Part shown: in pieces, positions 1 to 6,264 of the stretch
How positions within the stretch are numbered: position 1 is the first letter of the stretch
Layout: the number at the start of each line of letters is the position of its first letter
NCBI GenBank assembly: GCA_016936695.1
Contig: JAFGXK010000083.1
Location: forward strand, 1-11,210
Source: Bacteroidales bacterium
Lineage (GTDB): Bacteria; Bacteroidota; Bacteroidia; Bacteroidales; VadinHA17
Direction of reading: 5' to 3'
Length of the DNA: 11,210 nt
The notes under the pieces: model-generated
The model's database searches: none
Seen by the model: only the letters and a program-made list of their open reading frames with translations
Told to the model about the DNA's origin: nothing
Made by a program: the position numbers and the translations under genes

Positions 1-564
1 GTGACTCATCGGCCTGTCGTGGAATGATGAGATCTTCTGGTGTGCACCCTTGTTGGCAACTGCAATGGCAGAAATGTACTGCAGCTCGGAACAGGTCCTT
101 ACACAGCGCTGGCACCTGATGCACTTGCTGTCATCCTTAATGAAGGAAGGGGATGACCGGTCAATCGTGTAGGAATGATCTTCCACGAGATCAAGGAAAA
201 CATTGTCGCCGAAGGCAAACTCATTGGCCAGGGCCTGAAGTTCGCACTTGGTGTTCTTATAGCATTTTGTGCAGTCGGACCTGTGCTCGGAAAGGAGAAG
301 TTCGACAATATGTCTCCGGGCATTTCTAACCTTCAGTGTATTGGTATTTATTTCCATGCCCTCTGAAACCGGTGTTGCGCACGAAGCGACAAGAGTCCTT
401 GCTCCTTTTTGTTCCACCACGCACACACGGCAATTACCGGCGACACACAGGTCGGGATGGTTGCACAACGTGGGTATGTTAATCTTTAATGATTTCGCAG
501 CTTCGAGAACTGTTGTTCCGGCCGGTACTGAAACCTTTTGTTCGTTTATAGTCAGATTTATCAT
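1..564 (-). CDS. N-terminal part of a NADH-linked [FeFe] hydrogenase catalytic subunit (partial, cut by window start)
   Basis: The 188 visible residues form the electron-entry part of a large iron-sulfur subunit. Residues 1-75 are a [2Fe-2S] ferredoxin domain with ligands C34, C45, C48 and C62. A His-Cys [4Fe-4S] site follows (H94, C98, C101, C107), then the first of an expected pair of [4Fe-4S] sites (C148, C151, C154, C158). The frame stays open to base 1, so the catalytic domain lies outside. The stretch SCATPV and the segment NARRHIVELLLSEH resemble HndD/HydA-type hydrogenases more than NuoG. It is the last visible gene of an operon with NuoE- and NuoF-like genes, 23 nt after the NuoF stop. 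By inference, electrons pass from NADH and FMN in NuoF to an H-cluster that makes H2. The H-cluster cysteines are not visible, so a NAD-dependent formate dehydrogenase alpha subunit remains possible. Confidence 0.85.
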   Translation of the reverse strand, partial: MINLTINEQKVSVPAGTTVLEAAKSLKINIPTLCNHPDLCVAGNCRVCVVEQKGARTLVASCATPVSEGMEINTNTLKVRNARRHIVELLLSEHRSDCTKCYKNTKCELQALANEFAFGDNVFLDLVEDHSYTIDRSSPSFIKDDSKCIRCQRCVRTCSELQYISAIAVANKGAHQKISSFHDRPMSH

Positions 565-587
565 ATTTTTCTGATTTTCAATGTGAA

Positions 588-1748
588 TTAATAGATGATC
601 TCTTCCCTGAAGTTTTCAACGATAGTCCGGAATGCATTTCCGACCGACTGGCCAAGACCGCATTTTGATGCGATCTTCATAGTATCTGCCAGTTTAACCA
701 GCTCATTCAGATATGTTGATTTCGCTTCTCCCTTTTTAACCTTCTCAACACCCTTGAGGAGCTGCTGACAGCCAACCCTGCATGGAGTACACTGTCCACA
801 CGACTCCTCAGTAAAGAAATCAAGGTAATTATGAAGAACATTGTACATCGACCTCGAGCTGTTGAAAAGCTTCATCGATCCACCGGTGGGAACTCCCTCA
901 AAGCCGATGATCGTCTCAGCAAACTTCTTCCTAGGGACACAGAAACCCGAAGCCCCGCCAACCTGGACAGCTTTTGTATCACCATCACCAAACTCATCCA
1001 CAAACTGCTGGACAGTCATTCCCAGTTCAAGTTCAAAAATGCCAGGAGTTGGAGTGTCACCTGATATTGAAAAGACCTTTGACCCCCTTGAATCCTTGGT
1101 TCCCAGCTTGAAATATGATTCGGCTCCGTCTTTGATGATCATCATCACGGTTACCAGGGTTTCGACATTATTAATGGAAGTGGGTTTGTAAAAGACACCT
1201 GATGAGGTTGGATAAGGAGGCTTGTTCCTGGGTTCACCCCTGAAACCCTCAATCGATTCAAACAGCGCACTCTCCTCACCGCATATATATGCTCCGCTGC
1301 CGAGCCGGTACTGTATCCTGAAGTCGTAGCCTATCTCATCAATCATCTTATGGAAATCATCAAGCTCCTTCATGAGTTTCGGGAGAAGGAACTTGTACTC
1401 TCCCCTCAGATAAACATATCCTTCCTTCGCTCCTATGGTCCTGCCAGCTATCGCCATACCTCCATAAACCTTGTAGGCAACCCTGTCGAGTATCTCCCTG
1501 TCCTTGAAAGTCCCGGGTTCTCCCTCATCGGCGTTGCATACTATGTATTTTTCGGGCCCTTTTTCGTCAGCAGTAAACTTCCACTTAAGACCGGTAGGAA
1601 ATCCCGCTCCGCCGCGTCCTTTAAGACCTGAATCAAGAACCTGCTGAATCACCTCATCTTTCGACATATTGAAAGCCTTCGTAAGAACCTCCTTCGGATC
1701 AACATTCTCGAATATCAGCCCTACTTTATTTAAAACTTTATTTTCCAT
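588..1748 (-). CDS. NuoF-like NADH-binding flavoprotein subunit of a soluble hydrogenase (HydB type, compact)
   Basis: This 386-residue protein belongs to the NuoF/HoxF/HydB family, which oxidises or reduces NAD(H) at FMN and passes electrons to a [4Fe-4S] cluster. The glycine-rich nucleotide/FMN site GRGGAGFPTG is at residues 44-53, CNADEGEPGTF at 71-81, and GAYICGEESAL at 152-162. An SLBB-like part follows, then the cluster ligands C317, C320, C323 and C363. The protein stops about 23 residues after the last ligand. It therefore lacks both the N-terminal thioredoxin-like [2Fe-2S] domain and the C-terminal two-cluster ferredoxin domain found in longer HydB/HndC proteins. It lies 11 nt after the NuoE-like gene and 23 nt before the catalytic subunit, so the three are probably co-transcribed. 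The NuoF family is certain. The hydrogenase assignment comes from the neighbour. Confidence 0.93.
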   Translation of the reverse strand: MENKVLNKVGLIFENVDPKEVLTKAFNMSKDEVIQQVLDSGLKGRGGAGFPTGLKWKFTADEKGPEKYIVCNADEGEPGTFKDREILDRVAYKVYGGMAIAGRTIGAKEGYVYLRGEYKFLLPKLMKELDDFHKMIDEIGYDFRIQYRLGSGAYICGEESALFESIEGFRGEPRNKPPYPTSSGVFYKPTSINNVETLVTVMMIIKDGAESYFKLGTKDSRGSKVFSISGDTPTPGIFELELGMTVQQFVDEFGDGDTKAVQVGGASGFCVPRKKFAETIIGFEGVPTGGSMKLFNSSRSMYNVLHNYLDFFTEESCGQCTPCRVGCQQLLKGVEKVKKGEAKSTYLNELVKLADTMKIASKCGLGQSVGNAFRTIVENFREEIIY

Positions 1749-1759
1749 AATACAGCAGA

Positions 1760-2227
1760 TTATTTTGTTTCCATGTAACTTTTAAGTATTTCCACAACCT
1801 TTTCCGGAGTAAGCTCCGTATAGGGAATTTCATTTATCAGTATTGCCGGCGCCTTGTGACACCATCCTATGCAGTTGGTCTCCAGAAGGCTGAACATCCT
1901 GTCGGGGGTCGTCTCTCCTGCCTTGATCTTCAGCATATCTTCAATTACCTGCATTATCTCTCCTTTTCCCTTCATTGAACAAGTGATTGTCTTACAAACC
2001 CTTATCACGTATTTTCCCCGTACCTGCGTATCGAGAAAAGTGTAAAACGAAGCTGTCCCATATACTTCTGCTGCTGATATGTCAAGTGTCTTTGCTACCT
2101 CGACCATCACTTCATCAGACAGATAGTTGTGTTTCTCCACTATACCCTGAAGAATGGGCATGAGACTGCTTCTTCCGGTTCCATACTTAAGGGACAAATC
2201 CTTTACAAGATATTCAACTTCATACAT
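1760..2227 (-). CDS. NuoE-like [2Fe-2S] thioredoxin-fold subunit (HydC type)
   Basis: This 155-residue protein has the usual length for NuoE/HydC, the 24-kDa-type subunit that carries one [2Fe-2S] cluster beside the flavin subunit. An N-terminal helical part (residues about 1-65, including EVYGTASFY) precedes the thioredoxin-like fold. The four ligands have the family spacing: C78-x4-C83 and C119-x3-C123, within VCKTITC and NCIGWC. It is first in the leftward operon, followed after 11 nt by the NuoF-like gene. The start at 2227 gives MYEVEYLV. An ATG four bases downstream (2223) is out of frame. No clear Bacteroidota promoter could be picked on the minus strand upstream. The cluster probably takes part in electron transfer between FMN and the hydrogenase subunit, as known for the family. 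Confidence 0.92.
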   Translation of the reverse strand: MYEVEYLVKDLSLKYGTGRSSLMPILQGIVEKHNYLSDEVMVEVAKTLDISAAEVYGTASFYTFLDTQVRGKYVIRVCKTITCSMKGKGEIMQVIEDMLKIKAGETTPDRMFSLLETNCIGWCHKAPAILINEIPYTELTPEKVVEILKSYMETK

Positions 2228-2429
2228 ACTTAATTGATTTTTAAATAATTACTAGTATTTTTATCTGTCACAAGTTTTGAATTCTTAGTTCTGTTAAATT
2301 AATAACAATAATTCCGAATTAACTAAAACACATATCATAATTTTTCATAAACTATGTTAATAACCTATTGACCAACATGTCATAAAACCTTTTTAAATTT
2401 TATATATGCCTCATTTACTGTATTTTATA

Positions 2430-2451
2430 ACCACTATCTCCGGAGTGTGGT
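2430..2451. repeat. Nested inverted repeat (possible regulator site or hairpin)
   Basis: The outer arms ACCAC (2430-2434) and GTGGT (2447-2451) enclose a perfect 8-base palindrome CTCCGGAG (2438-2445). They are joined by TAT on one side and T on the other. It is the only GC-rich patch in the surrounding AT-rich gap. No T-run follows on either strand, so a terminator is unlikely. It could be a protein-binding site for one of the divergent genes or a hairpin in a leader. Its role is inferred only from position. Confidence 0.4.
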
Positions 2452-2599
2452 AGTGTGAAAAAAATAACAATCCTTTTTCATTATTTTAAATTCTTGATAT
2501 GCTGCTGTTGTAAGAATAATGTTTTTTAAAATAATTGAATGCACCTTTATAATATAAACCACCAACTACGATTTAATTCCGGACCAATCACCAAATTAT

Positions 2600-2607
2600 T
2601 AAATTTG
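2600..2607 (+). promoter_or_regulatory. Possible -7 promoter element for the C1B peptidase gene
   Basis: TAAATTTG matches the Bacteroidota -7 consensus TAnnTTTG and lies 69 bases before the ATG at 2677. No TTG is present at the expected -33 distance, so the call rests on one element in AT-rich sequence, where chance matches are common. Confidence 0.35.
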
Positions 2608-2676
2608 CTTCCTTAAATCCGGCAGCGTTATCGCATATTCATAAATCCATTATAGAAACAACTACATTAAATCACT

Positions 2677-3912
2677 ATGAAGAAACCTATTTTACTTTTA
2701 GTATGCCTGGGACTGTTAAGTTCCCTCTCCTTTGCCCAGAGAAATAAAACAAGTAAAGCCGAAACGAAAAATGAAACAGAGGGATTTGTTTTCACGACTG
2801 TTGTGGACCTCAAAGCCACTCCGGTAAAAAACCAGGCCAGCACAGGTACCTGCTGGTGTTTCGCAACCACTTCATTTATCGAATCGGAACTTCTCAGGAT
2901 GGGAAAGGGAGAATATGATCTTTCAGAAATGTTCATTGTAAGGAACAACTACACCGACAGGCTCAAGGACAATTACCTCAGACAGGGTAAAGGCAACCTC
3001 GGACCGGGAAGTCTTTCGCACGACTGGATGAAGCAGTTCTCCGAAGAAGGAATTGTACCCGAAGAAGTGTACAGCGGACTAAACTATGGCTCTCCCACCC
3101 ATAACCATAGTGAGCTGCAGTCATTTATTAATGCAGTGGCTGCCGTTCCCGTCCAGAGGAGAAAAGAGAGTGACCAGTATCAGCAGATTGTAAACTCAGT
3201 TCTCGATATATATCTTGGGAAAGTCCCTGAAACATTCACTTACAAGGGAGTCACTTATACTCCCCGTTCCTTTGCTGAAAGCCTCGGAATAAATCCGGCT
3301 GATTACGTTGAGATTACCTCCTACAGTCACTTCCCCTTCTACACGCAGGGATTGCTTGAAGTACCCGACAACTGGACTATGGGAAGATTCTACAACGTTC
3401 CCCTCGATGAGCTGATTGAGATAATGGATTATTCACTAAATAACGGATACACTGTTAACTGGGACGGAGATGTGAGTGAAAGAAATTTCTCCCATACAAA
3501 CGGAGTGGCTTTATTACCCGAAATACAGAAAGCTGAAGATATGTCGGCAACCGACAGGGCCAGGCTTGAAAGAATGGCTCAGGGCGGATCTCAAATGAGT
3601 ATTCCGGAACCTCCGAAGCCCGGACCGGAAGCCAGTGTAAGCCAGGAGTACCGTCAGGAAGGCTATGAGAGCTTCGTAACCACCGACGACCATCTTATGC
3701 ACCTTACAGGAATTGTCAGGGACCAGAACGGAGTAAAGTATTATAAGACAAAAAACTCGTGGGGAACAGAAAGGAATGCTTTCGGCGGATACCTTAACAT
3801 GTCGGAAAGCTTTGTTAGGGCAAAAACCATGTTTATAATGGTTCATAAGGATGCTATCCCTCCGGCCATAAAAACGAAGCTCGGACTGACGGCTTTCGGC
3901 CAGCAGCTTTGA
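2677..3912 (+). CDS. Exported C1B-family cysteine aminopeptidase (bleomycin hydrolase/PepC-like)
   Basis: This 411-residue protein is a papain-superfamily peptidase of the C1B (bleomycin hydrolase/aminopeptidase C) group. Residues 1-20 form a signal peptide (MKK, a leucine-rich core, then SFA before Q21), so it acts outside the cytoplasm, probably in the periplasm. The active-site residues are visible: oxyanion glutamine Q53 and nucleophile C59 in KNQASTGTCWCFA, H342 in LMHLTG, and N360 in KNSWG. The wide gap between Cys and His fits C1B rather than short papain-like enzymes. A proline-rich linker (IPEPPKPGPE, 309-318) lies before the His/Asn region. By inference it trims peptides for amino-acid fermentation. 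Classical PepC is cytoplasmic, so export is a distinguishing trait. It is transcribed alone, since the next gene has its own promoter. Confidence 0.92.
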   Translation: MKKPILLLVCLGLLSSLSFAQRNKTSKAETKNETEGFVFTTVVDLKATPVKNQASTGTCWCFATTSFIESELLRMGKGEYDLSEMFIVRNNYTDRLKDNYLRQGKGNLGPGSLSHDWMKQFSEEGIVPEEVYSGLNYGSPTHNHSELQSFINAVAAVPVQRRKESDQYQQIVNSVLDIYLGKVPETFTYKGVTYTPRSFAESLGINPADYVEITSYSHFPFYTQGLLEVPDNWTMGRFYNVPLDELIEIMDYSLNNGYTVNWDGDVSERNFSHTNGVALLPEIQKAEDMSATDRARLERMAQGGSQMSIPEPPKPGPEASVSQEYRQEGYESFVTTDDHLMHLTGIVRDQNGVKYYKTKNSWGTERNAFGGYLNMSESFVRAKTMFIMVHKDAIPPAIKTKLGLTAFGQQL

Positions 3913-3938
3913 TCTGTCATCAAATAATTATATTTTTG
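3908..3938 (+). promoter_or_regulatory. Bacteroidota-type promoter of the transketolase gene
   Basis: TTTG at 3908-3911 (-33 element) and TATTTTTG at 3931-3938 (-7 element, matching TAnnTTTG) are separated by 19 bp, the spacing usual in Bacteroides promoters. The -33 element overlaps the stop codon of the peptidase gene (TGA, 3910-3912). Transcription would begin near 3944, about 30 bases before the ATG. Confidence 0.65.
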
Positions 3939-3939
3939 C

Positions 3940-3960
3940 TGCCGTCACATATTAACGGCA
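3940..3960. repeat. Inverted repeat at the predicted transketolase transcription start
   Basis: The arms TGCCGT (3940-3945) and ACGGCA (3955-3960) are perfectly complementary around a 9-base AT-rich loop. The dyad sits on the predicted start point and would lie at the very 5' end of the mRNA. No T-run follows, only A's, so it does not look like a terminator for the upstream gene. It may be an operator or a 5' stabilising hairpin. Confidence 0.4.
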
Positions 3961-3973
3961 AAAAATCTCTATT

Positions 3974-6013
3974 ATGAACAAGGAAGTGCACTTAAGAGCG
4001 GCGGACAATATCCGTATTCTTTCCATGTCGATGGTTGAAAAAGCCCGCTCGGGTCATCCCGGCGGCGCTATGGGAGGAGCTGATTTCATTCATATACTCT
4101 TTTCCGAATTTCTGAACTTTGATCCCGATGATCCCCGTTGGATCAACCGCGACAGGTTTTTTCTCGATCCAGGTCACATGTCGCCAATGCTCTACTCTGT
4201 TCTTTCTCTTACAGGACACTTCACACCTGATGACCTCAAGGGTTTCAGGCAATGGGGCAGCCCCACTCCCGGGCATCCCGAACTTGATCTTGCACGCGGA
4301 ATAGAAAATACATCAGGCCCGCTCGGACAGGGACATACAATGGCTGTTGGCGCCGCAATTGCAGAAAGGTTTCTTGCAGCCCGCTTCGGAGAACTATTTG
4401 CCCACAAAACATTTACCTTCATTTCCGACGGCGGTATTCAGGAGGAGATTTCACAGGGGGCAGGCAGACTTGCCGGTTTCCTTGGCCTTAACAACCTCGT
4501 GATGTTCTACGATTCAAATGACATCCAGCTTTCAACCGAAACAAAAGCGGTTACAACCGAGGACACCGCACTGAAATACACCGCGTGGGGCTGGAAGGTC
4601 ATAACAATCACCGGAAATGATCAGGACCAGATCAGAAAAGCCCTGAAAGAAGCAGTCGGTGAAAAGGAAAAGCCGGTTATCATAATCGGGAAAACGACTA
4701 TGGGCTTAGGTCTCCTCGACAATGACGGGAATAGTTTTGAAAGAAAAACATCCACTCATGGGATGCCTGTGAGTGAGGCAGGAGGTTCATTCGACAAATC
4801 ACTTGTTAACCTTGGCGGTGATCCGGCAGATCCGTTCAGAGTCTTCGACGACGTAAAAGGCCTTTACGATCAGATCCTGAAAGAAAAGAAAAAGGCTGCC
4901 GCCGAATGGAAGAGGCTTAAAGAGCTTTGGGCATCAGAAAATCCTGAGCTTGACAGGAAGCTCAATCTATTCTACTCAGGCAATATACCTGAAATTGATT
5001 TCAGCGCCATTGCCCAGAAGGAAAATTCAGCTACAAGGGCCGCTTCTTCCGCCGTCCTTGCTGTTCTGGCTTCCTTAATCGAAAACATGATAGTCGCTTC
5101 GGCCGACCTGTCCAATTCCGATAAGACCGACGGCTTCCTCAAAAAGACAAAGGCATTCTCAAAAGGCGATTTCTCCGGAGCATTCCTCCAGGCGGGCGTG
5201 GCAGAACTCACCATGGCTGCAGTTATGAACGGCATGGCACTCCACGGAGGCGTAATACCTGCCTGCGGAACCTTCTTCGTCTTCTCAGACTATATGAAAC
5301 CAGCCGTAAGGCTTGCCTGCCTTATGGAACTGCCAGTGAAATACATCTGGACCCATGATGCATTCCGCGTTGGCGAAGACGGGCCCACACATCAGCCGGT
5401 GGAACAGGAGGCACAGATCAGACTCATGGAACAGATGAAAAATCACAGCGGCTCCAACAGCATGATCGTTCTGAGACCTGCCGATTCAGCCGAAACAACA
5501 GTCTCGTGGAAACTTGCACTGGAAAACAAGACCTCACCAACCGCCCTGCTGCTTTCGCGCCAGAACATTGCCGACCTTCCGGCTTCAGGCGCTTCGAGAT
5601 ATGAAGATGCTCTTAAAACGGCCAGGGGGGCTTACATTGTTGCTGATTGTCAGGGAACTCCCGACGTGATACTTCTGGCCAGCGGATCGGAAGTCGCCAC
5701 CCTGACTGGCGGAGCCGAACTCCTCAGGAAAGAAGGCATTAAAATAAGGATAGTGTCAGCTCCTTCCGAAGGTTTGTTCAGAAATCAACCGATGGAATAC
5801 CAGCTTACCGTTATTCCCGTCGGCGTGCCTGTATTCGGCCTTACCGCCGGATTACCGGTAACACTTCAGGGTCTCGCGGGTCCCCTGGGCAAAGTGTTTG
5901 GAGTTCCTGGCTTCGGATATTCAGCTCCCTACAAGGTACTAGATGAGAAATTCGGATTCACCTCCGAAAATGTATACAGGCAGGTAAAAGAATACCTTGC
6001 CTCTCCAGAATAG
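3974..6013 (+). CDS. tkt: Transketolase (single-chain, thiamine diphosphate-dependent)
   Basis: At 679 residues this is a full-length transketolase. It moves two-carbon ketol units between sugar phosphates in the non-oxidative pentose phosphate pathway, in the cytoplasm. The N-terminal ThDP-binding domain shows H28 (SGHPGG), H68, H101 (TPGHPE), GPLGQG at 115-120, and the metal/ThDP motif SDGGIQEE (151-158) with N182 after it. The pyrimidine domain has the catalytic glutamate E411 (GVAEL) and DGPTHQPVEQ at 469-478 with H473. LLSRQN at 526-531 supplies the phosphate-binding arginine R529. The C-terminal domain begins near residue 550 and ends in GFGYSAP and EKFGFT. The first motif residue is Ser instead of the usual Gly of GDG, but all other catalytic residues are kept. 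No other pentose-phosphate gene is adjacent. It has its own promoter and no Shine-Dalgarno site. Confidence 0.96.
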   Translation: MNKEVHLRAADNIRILSMSMVEKARSGHPGGAMGGADFIHILFSEFLNFDPDDPRWINRDRFFLDPGHMSPMLYSVLSLTGHFTPDDLKGFRQWGSPTPGHPELDLARGIENTSGPLGQGHTMAVGAAIAERFLAARFGELFAHKTFTFISDGGIQEEISQGAGRLAGFLGLNNLVMFYDSNDIQLSTETKAVTTEDTALKYTAWGWKVITITGNDQDQIRKALKEAVGEKEKPVIIIGKTTMGLGLLDNDGNSFERKTSTHGMPVSEAGGSFDKSLVNLGGDPADPFRVFDDVKGLYDQILKEKKKAAAEWKRLKELWASENPELDRKLNLFYSGNIPEIDFSAIAQKENSATRAASSAVLAVLASLIENMIVASADLSNSDKTDGFLKKTKAFSKGDFSGAFLQAGVAELTMAAVMNGMALHGGVIPACGTFFVFSDYMKPAVRLACLMELPVKYIWTHDAFRVGEDGPTHQPVEQEAQIRLMEQMKNHSGSNSMIVLRPADSAETTVSWKLALENKTSPTALLLSRQNIADLPASGASRYEDALKTARGAYIVADCQGTPDVILLASGSEVATLTGGAELLRKEGIKIRIVSAPSEGLFRNQPMEYQLTVIPVGVPVFGLTAGLPVTLQGLAGPLGKVFGVPGFGYSAPYKVLDEKFGFTSENVYRQVKEYLASPE

Positions 6014-6017
6014 AAAC

Positions 6018-6045
6018 CAGGTCAGGGTCTGCTCTACCGGACCTG
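6018..6045 (+). terminator. Weak stem-loop just after the transketolase stop
   Basis: CAGGTC (6018-6023) pairs with GACCTG (6040-6045) around a 16-base loop, five bases after the stop codon. There is no following T-run, so it may be a 3'-end stabilising hairpin rather than an intrinsic terminator. Confidence 0.3.
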
Positions 6046-6104
6046 ATATAGTTATGGTGCTGAAGACTATGAAGCGCTGAAATAATTTTTGACCGGAACC
6101 GATA

Positions 6105-6118
6105 AAAAGTATACTTTT
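6105..6118. repeat. 14-base perfect palindrome
   Basis: AAAAGTATACTTTT reads the same on both strands. It lies 24 bases upstream of the -33 element of the promoter at 6142-6171, a position where an activator or repressor could bind. Its AT-rich ends make chance formation fairly easy. Confidence 0.35.
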
Positions 6119-6141
6119 ATAAGGGTAAACTGACATTTCAG

Positions 6142-6171
6142 TTGTTATAACAATGTTATAACATAAATTTG
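6142..6171 (+). promoter_or_regulatory. Promoter with built-in tandem palindromes (likely operator) for the exported protein gene
   Basis: TTG at 6142-6144 (-33) and TAAATTTG at 6164-6171 (-7, matching TAnnTTTG) are 19 bp apart, giving a well-formed Bacteroidota promoter. Two copies of the 8-base palindrome GTTATAAC (6144-6151 and 6155-6162) fill the spacer, separated by AAT and repeated at 11 bp, about one helical turn. A dimeric regulator bound there would cover RNA polymerase contact sites, so repression is the natural reading. Transcription would start near 6178, leaving a leader of roughly 85 bases before the ATG at 6265. Confidence 0.6.
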
Positions 6172-6264
6172 GCATTACCATGAAGGCTGTTTGAAAATAA
6201 TTTTGAAGTTTCTTCGCTTTTTAGTTATTCGGGATTGATTTACAACCTTTTATTAACTTTCAAT

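Larger units (their letters stand above)
2228..2676. other. 449-base AT-rich divergent intergenic region
   Basis: The gap separates the leftward hydrogenase operon from the rightward peptidase gene and must hold the promoters of both. No coding frame of useful size, tRNA-like cloverleaf or known riboswitch was recognised. The only GC-rich island is the dyad near 2430-2451. A TAnnTTTG match lies at 2600-2607 on the plus strand. The rest is low-complexity A/T sequence. Confidence 0.7.

Noticed and set aside
1..2227. Fragment of respiratory complex I (nuoEFG)
   Set aside because: The truncated subunit resembles HndD/HydA in its cluster regions, and the NuoF-like protein is shorter than usual complex I NuoF. 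No membrane subunit is visible, although the left edge is cut.
2430..2451. Intrinsic terminator at the GC-rich dyad
   Set aside because: Neither strand has a T-run after the stem, and the stem arms are offset by unpaired bases.
2300..2475. Scattered TAACAAT-like stretches that recall half-sites of the redox regulator Rex
   Set aside because: No properly spaced inverted pair is present, and the region is so AT-rich that half-sites are expected by chance.
2667..2948. 93-codon open frame on the minus strand, leading into the divergent gap
   Set aside because: It is antisense to the signal peptide and active-site region of the C1B peptidase, and its composition does not resemble a real protein.
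6235..6264. In-frame TTG start that would extend the exported protein by ten residues
   Set aside because: The ATG at 6265 gives a standard signal peptide directly at the N-terminus, and the extension would place ten residues before it.
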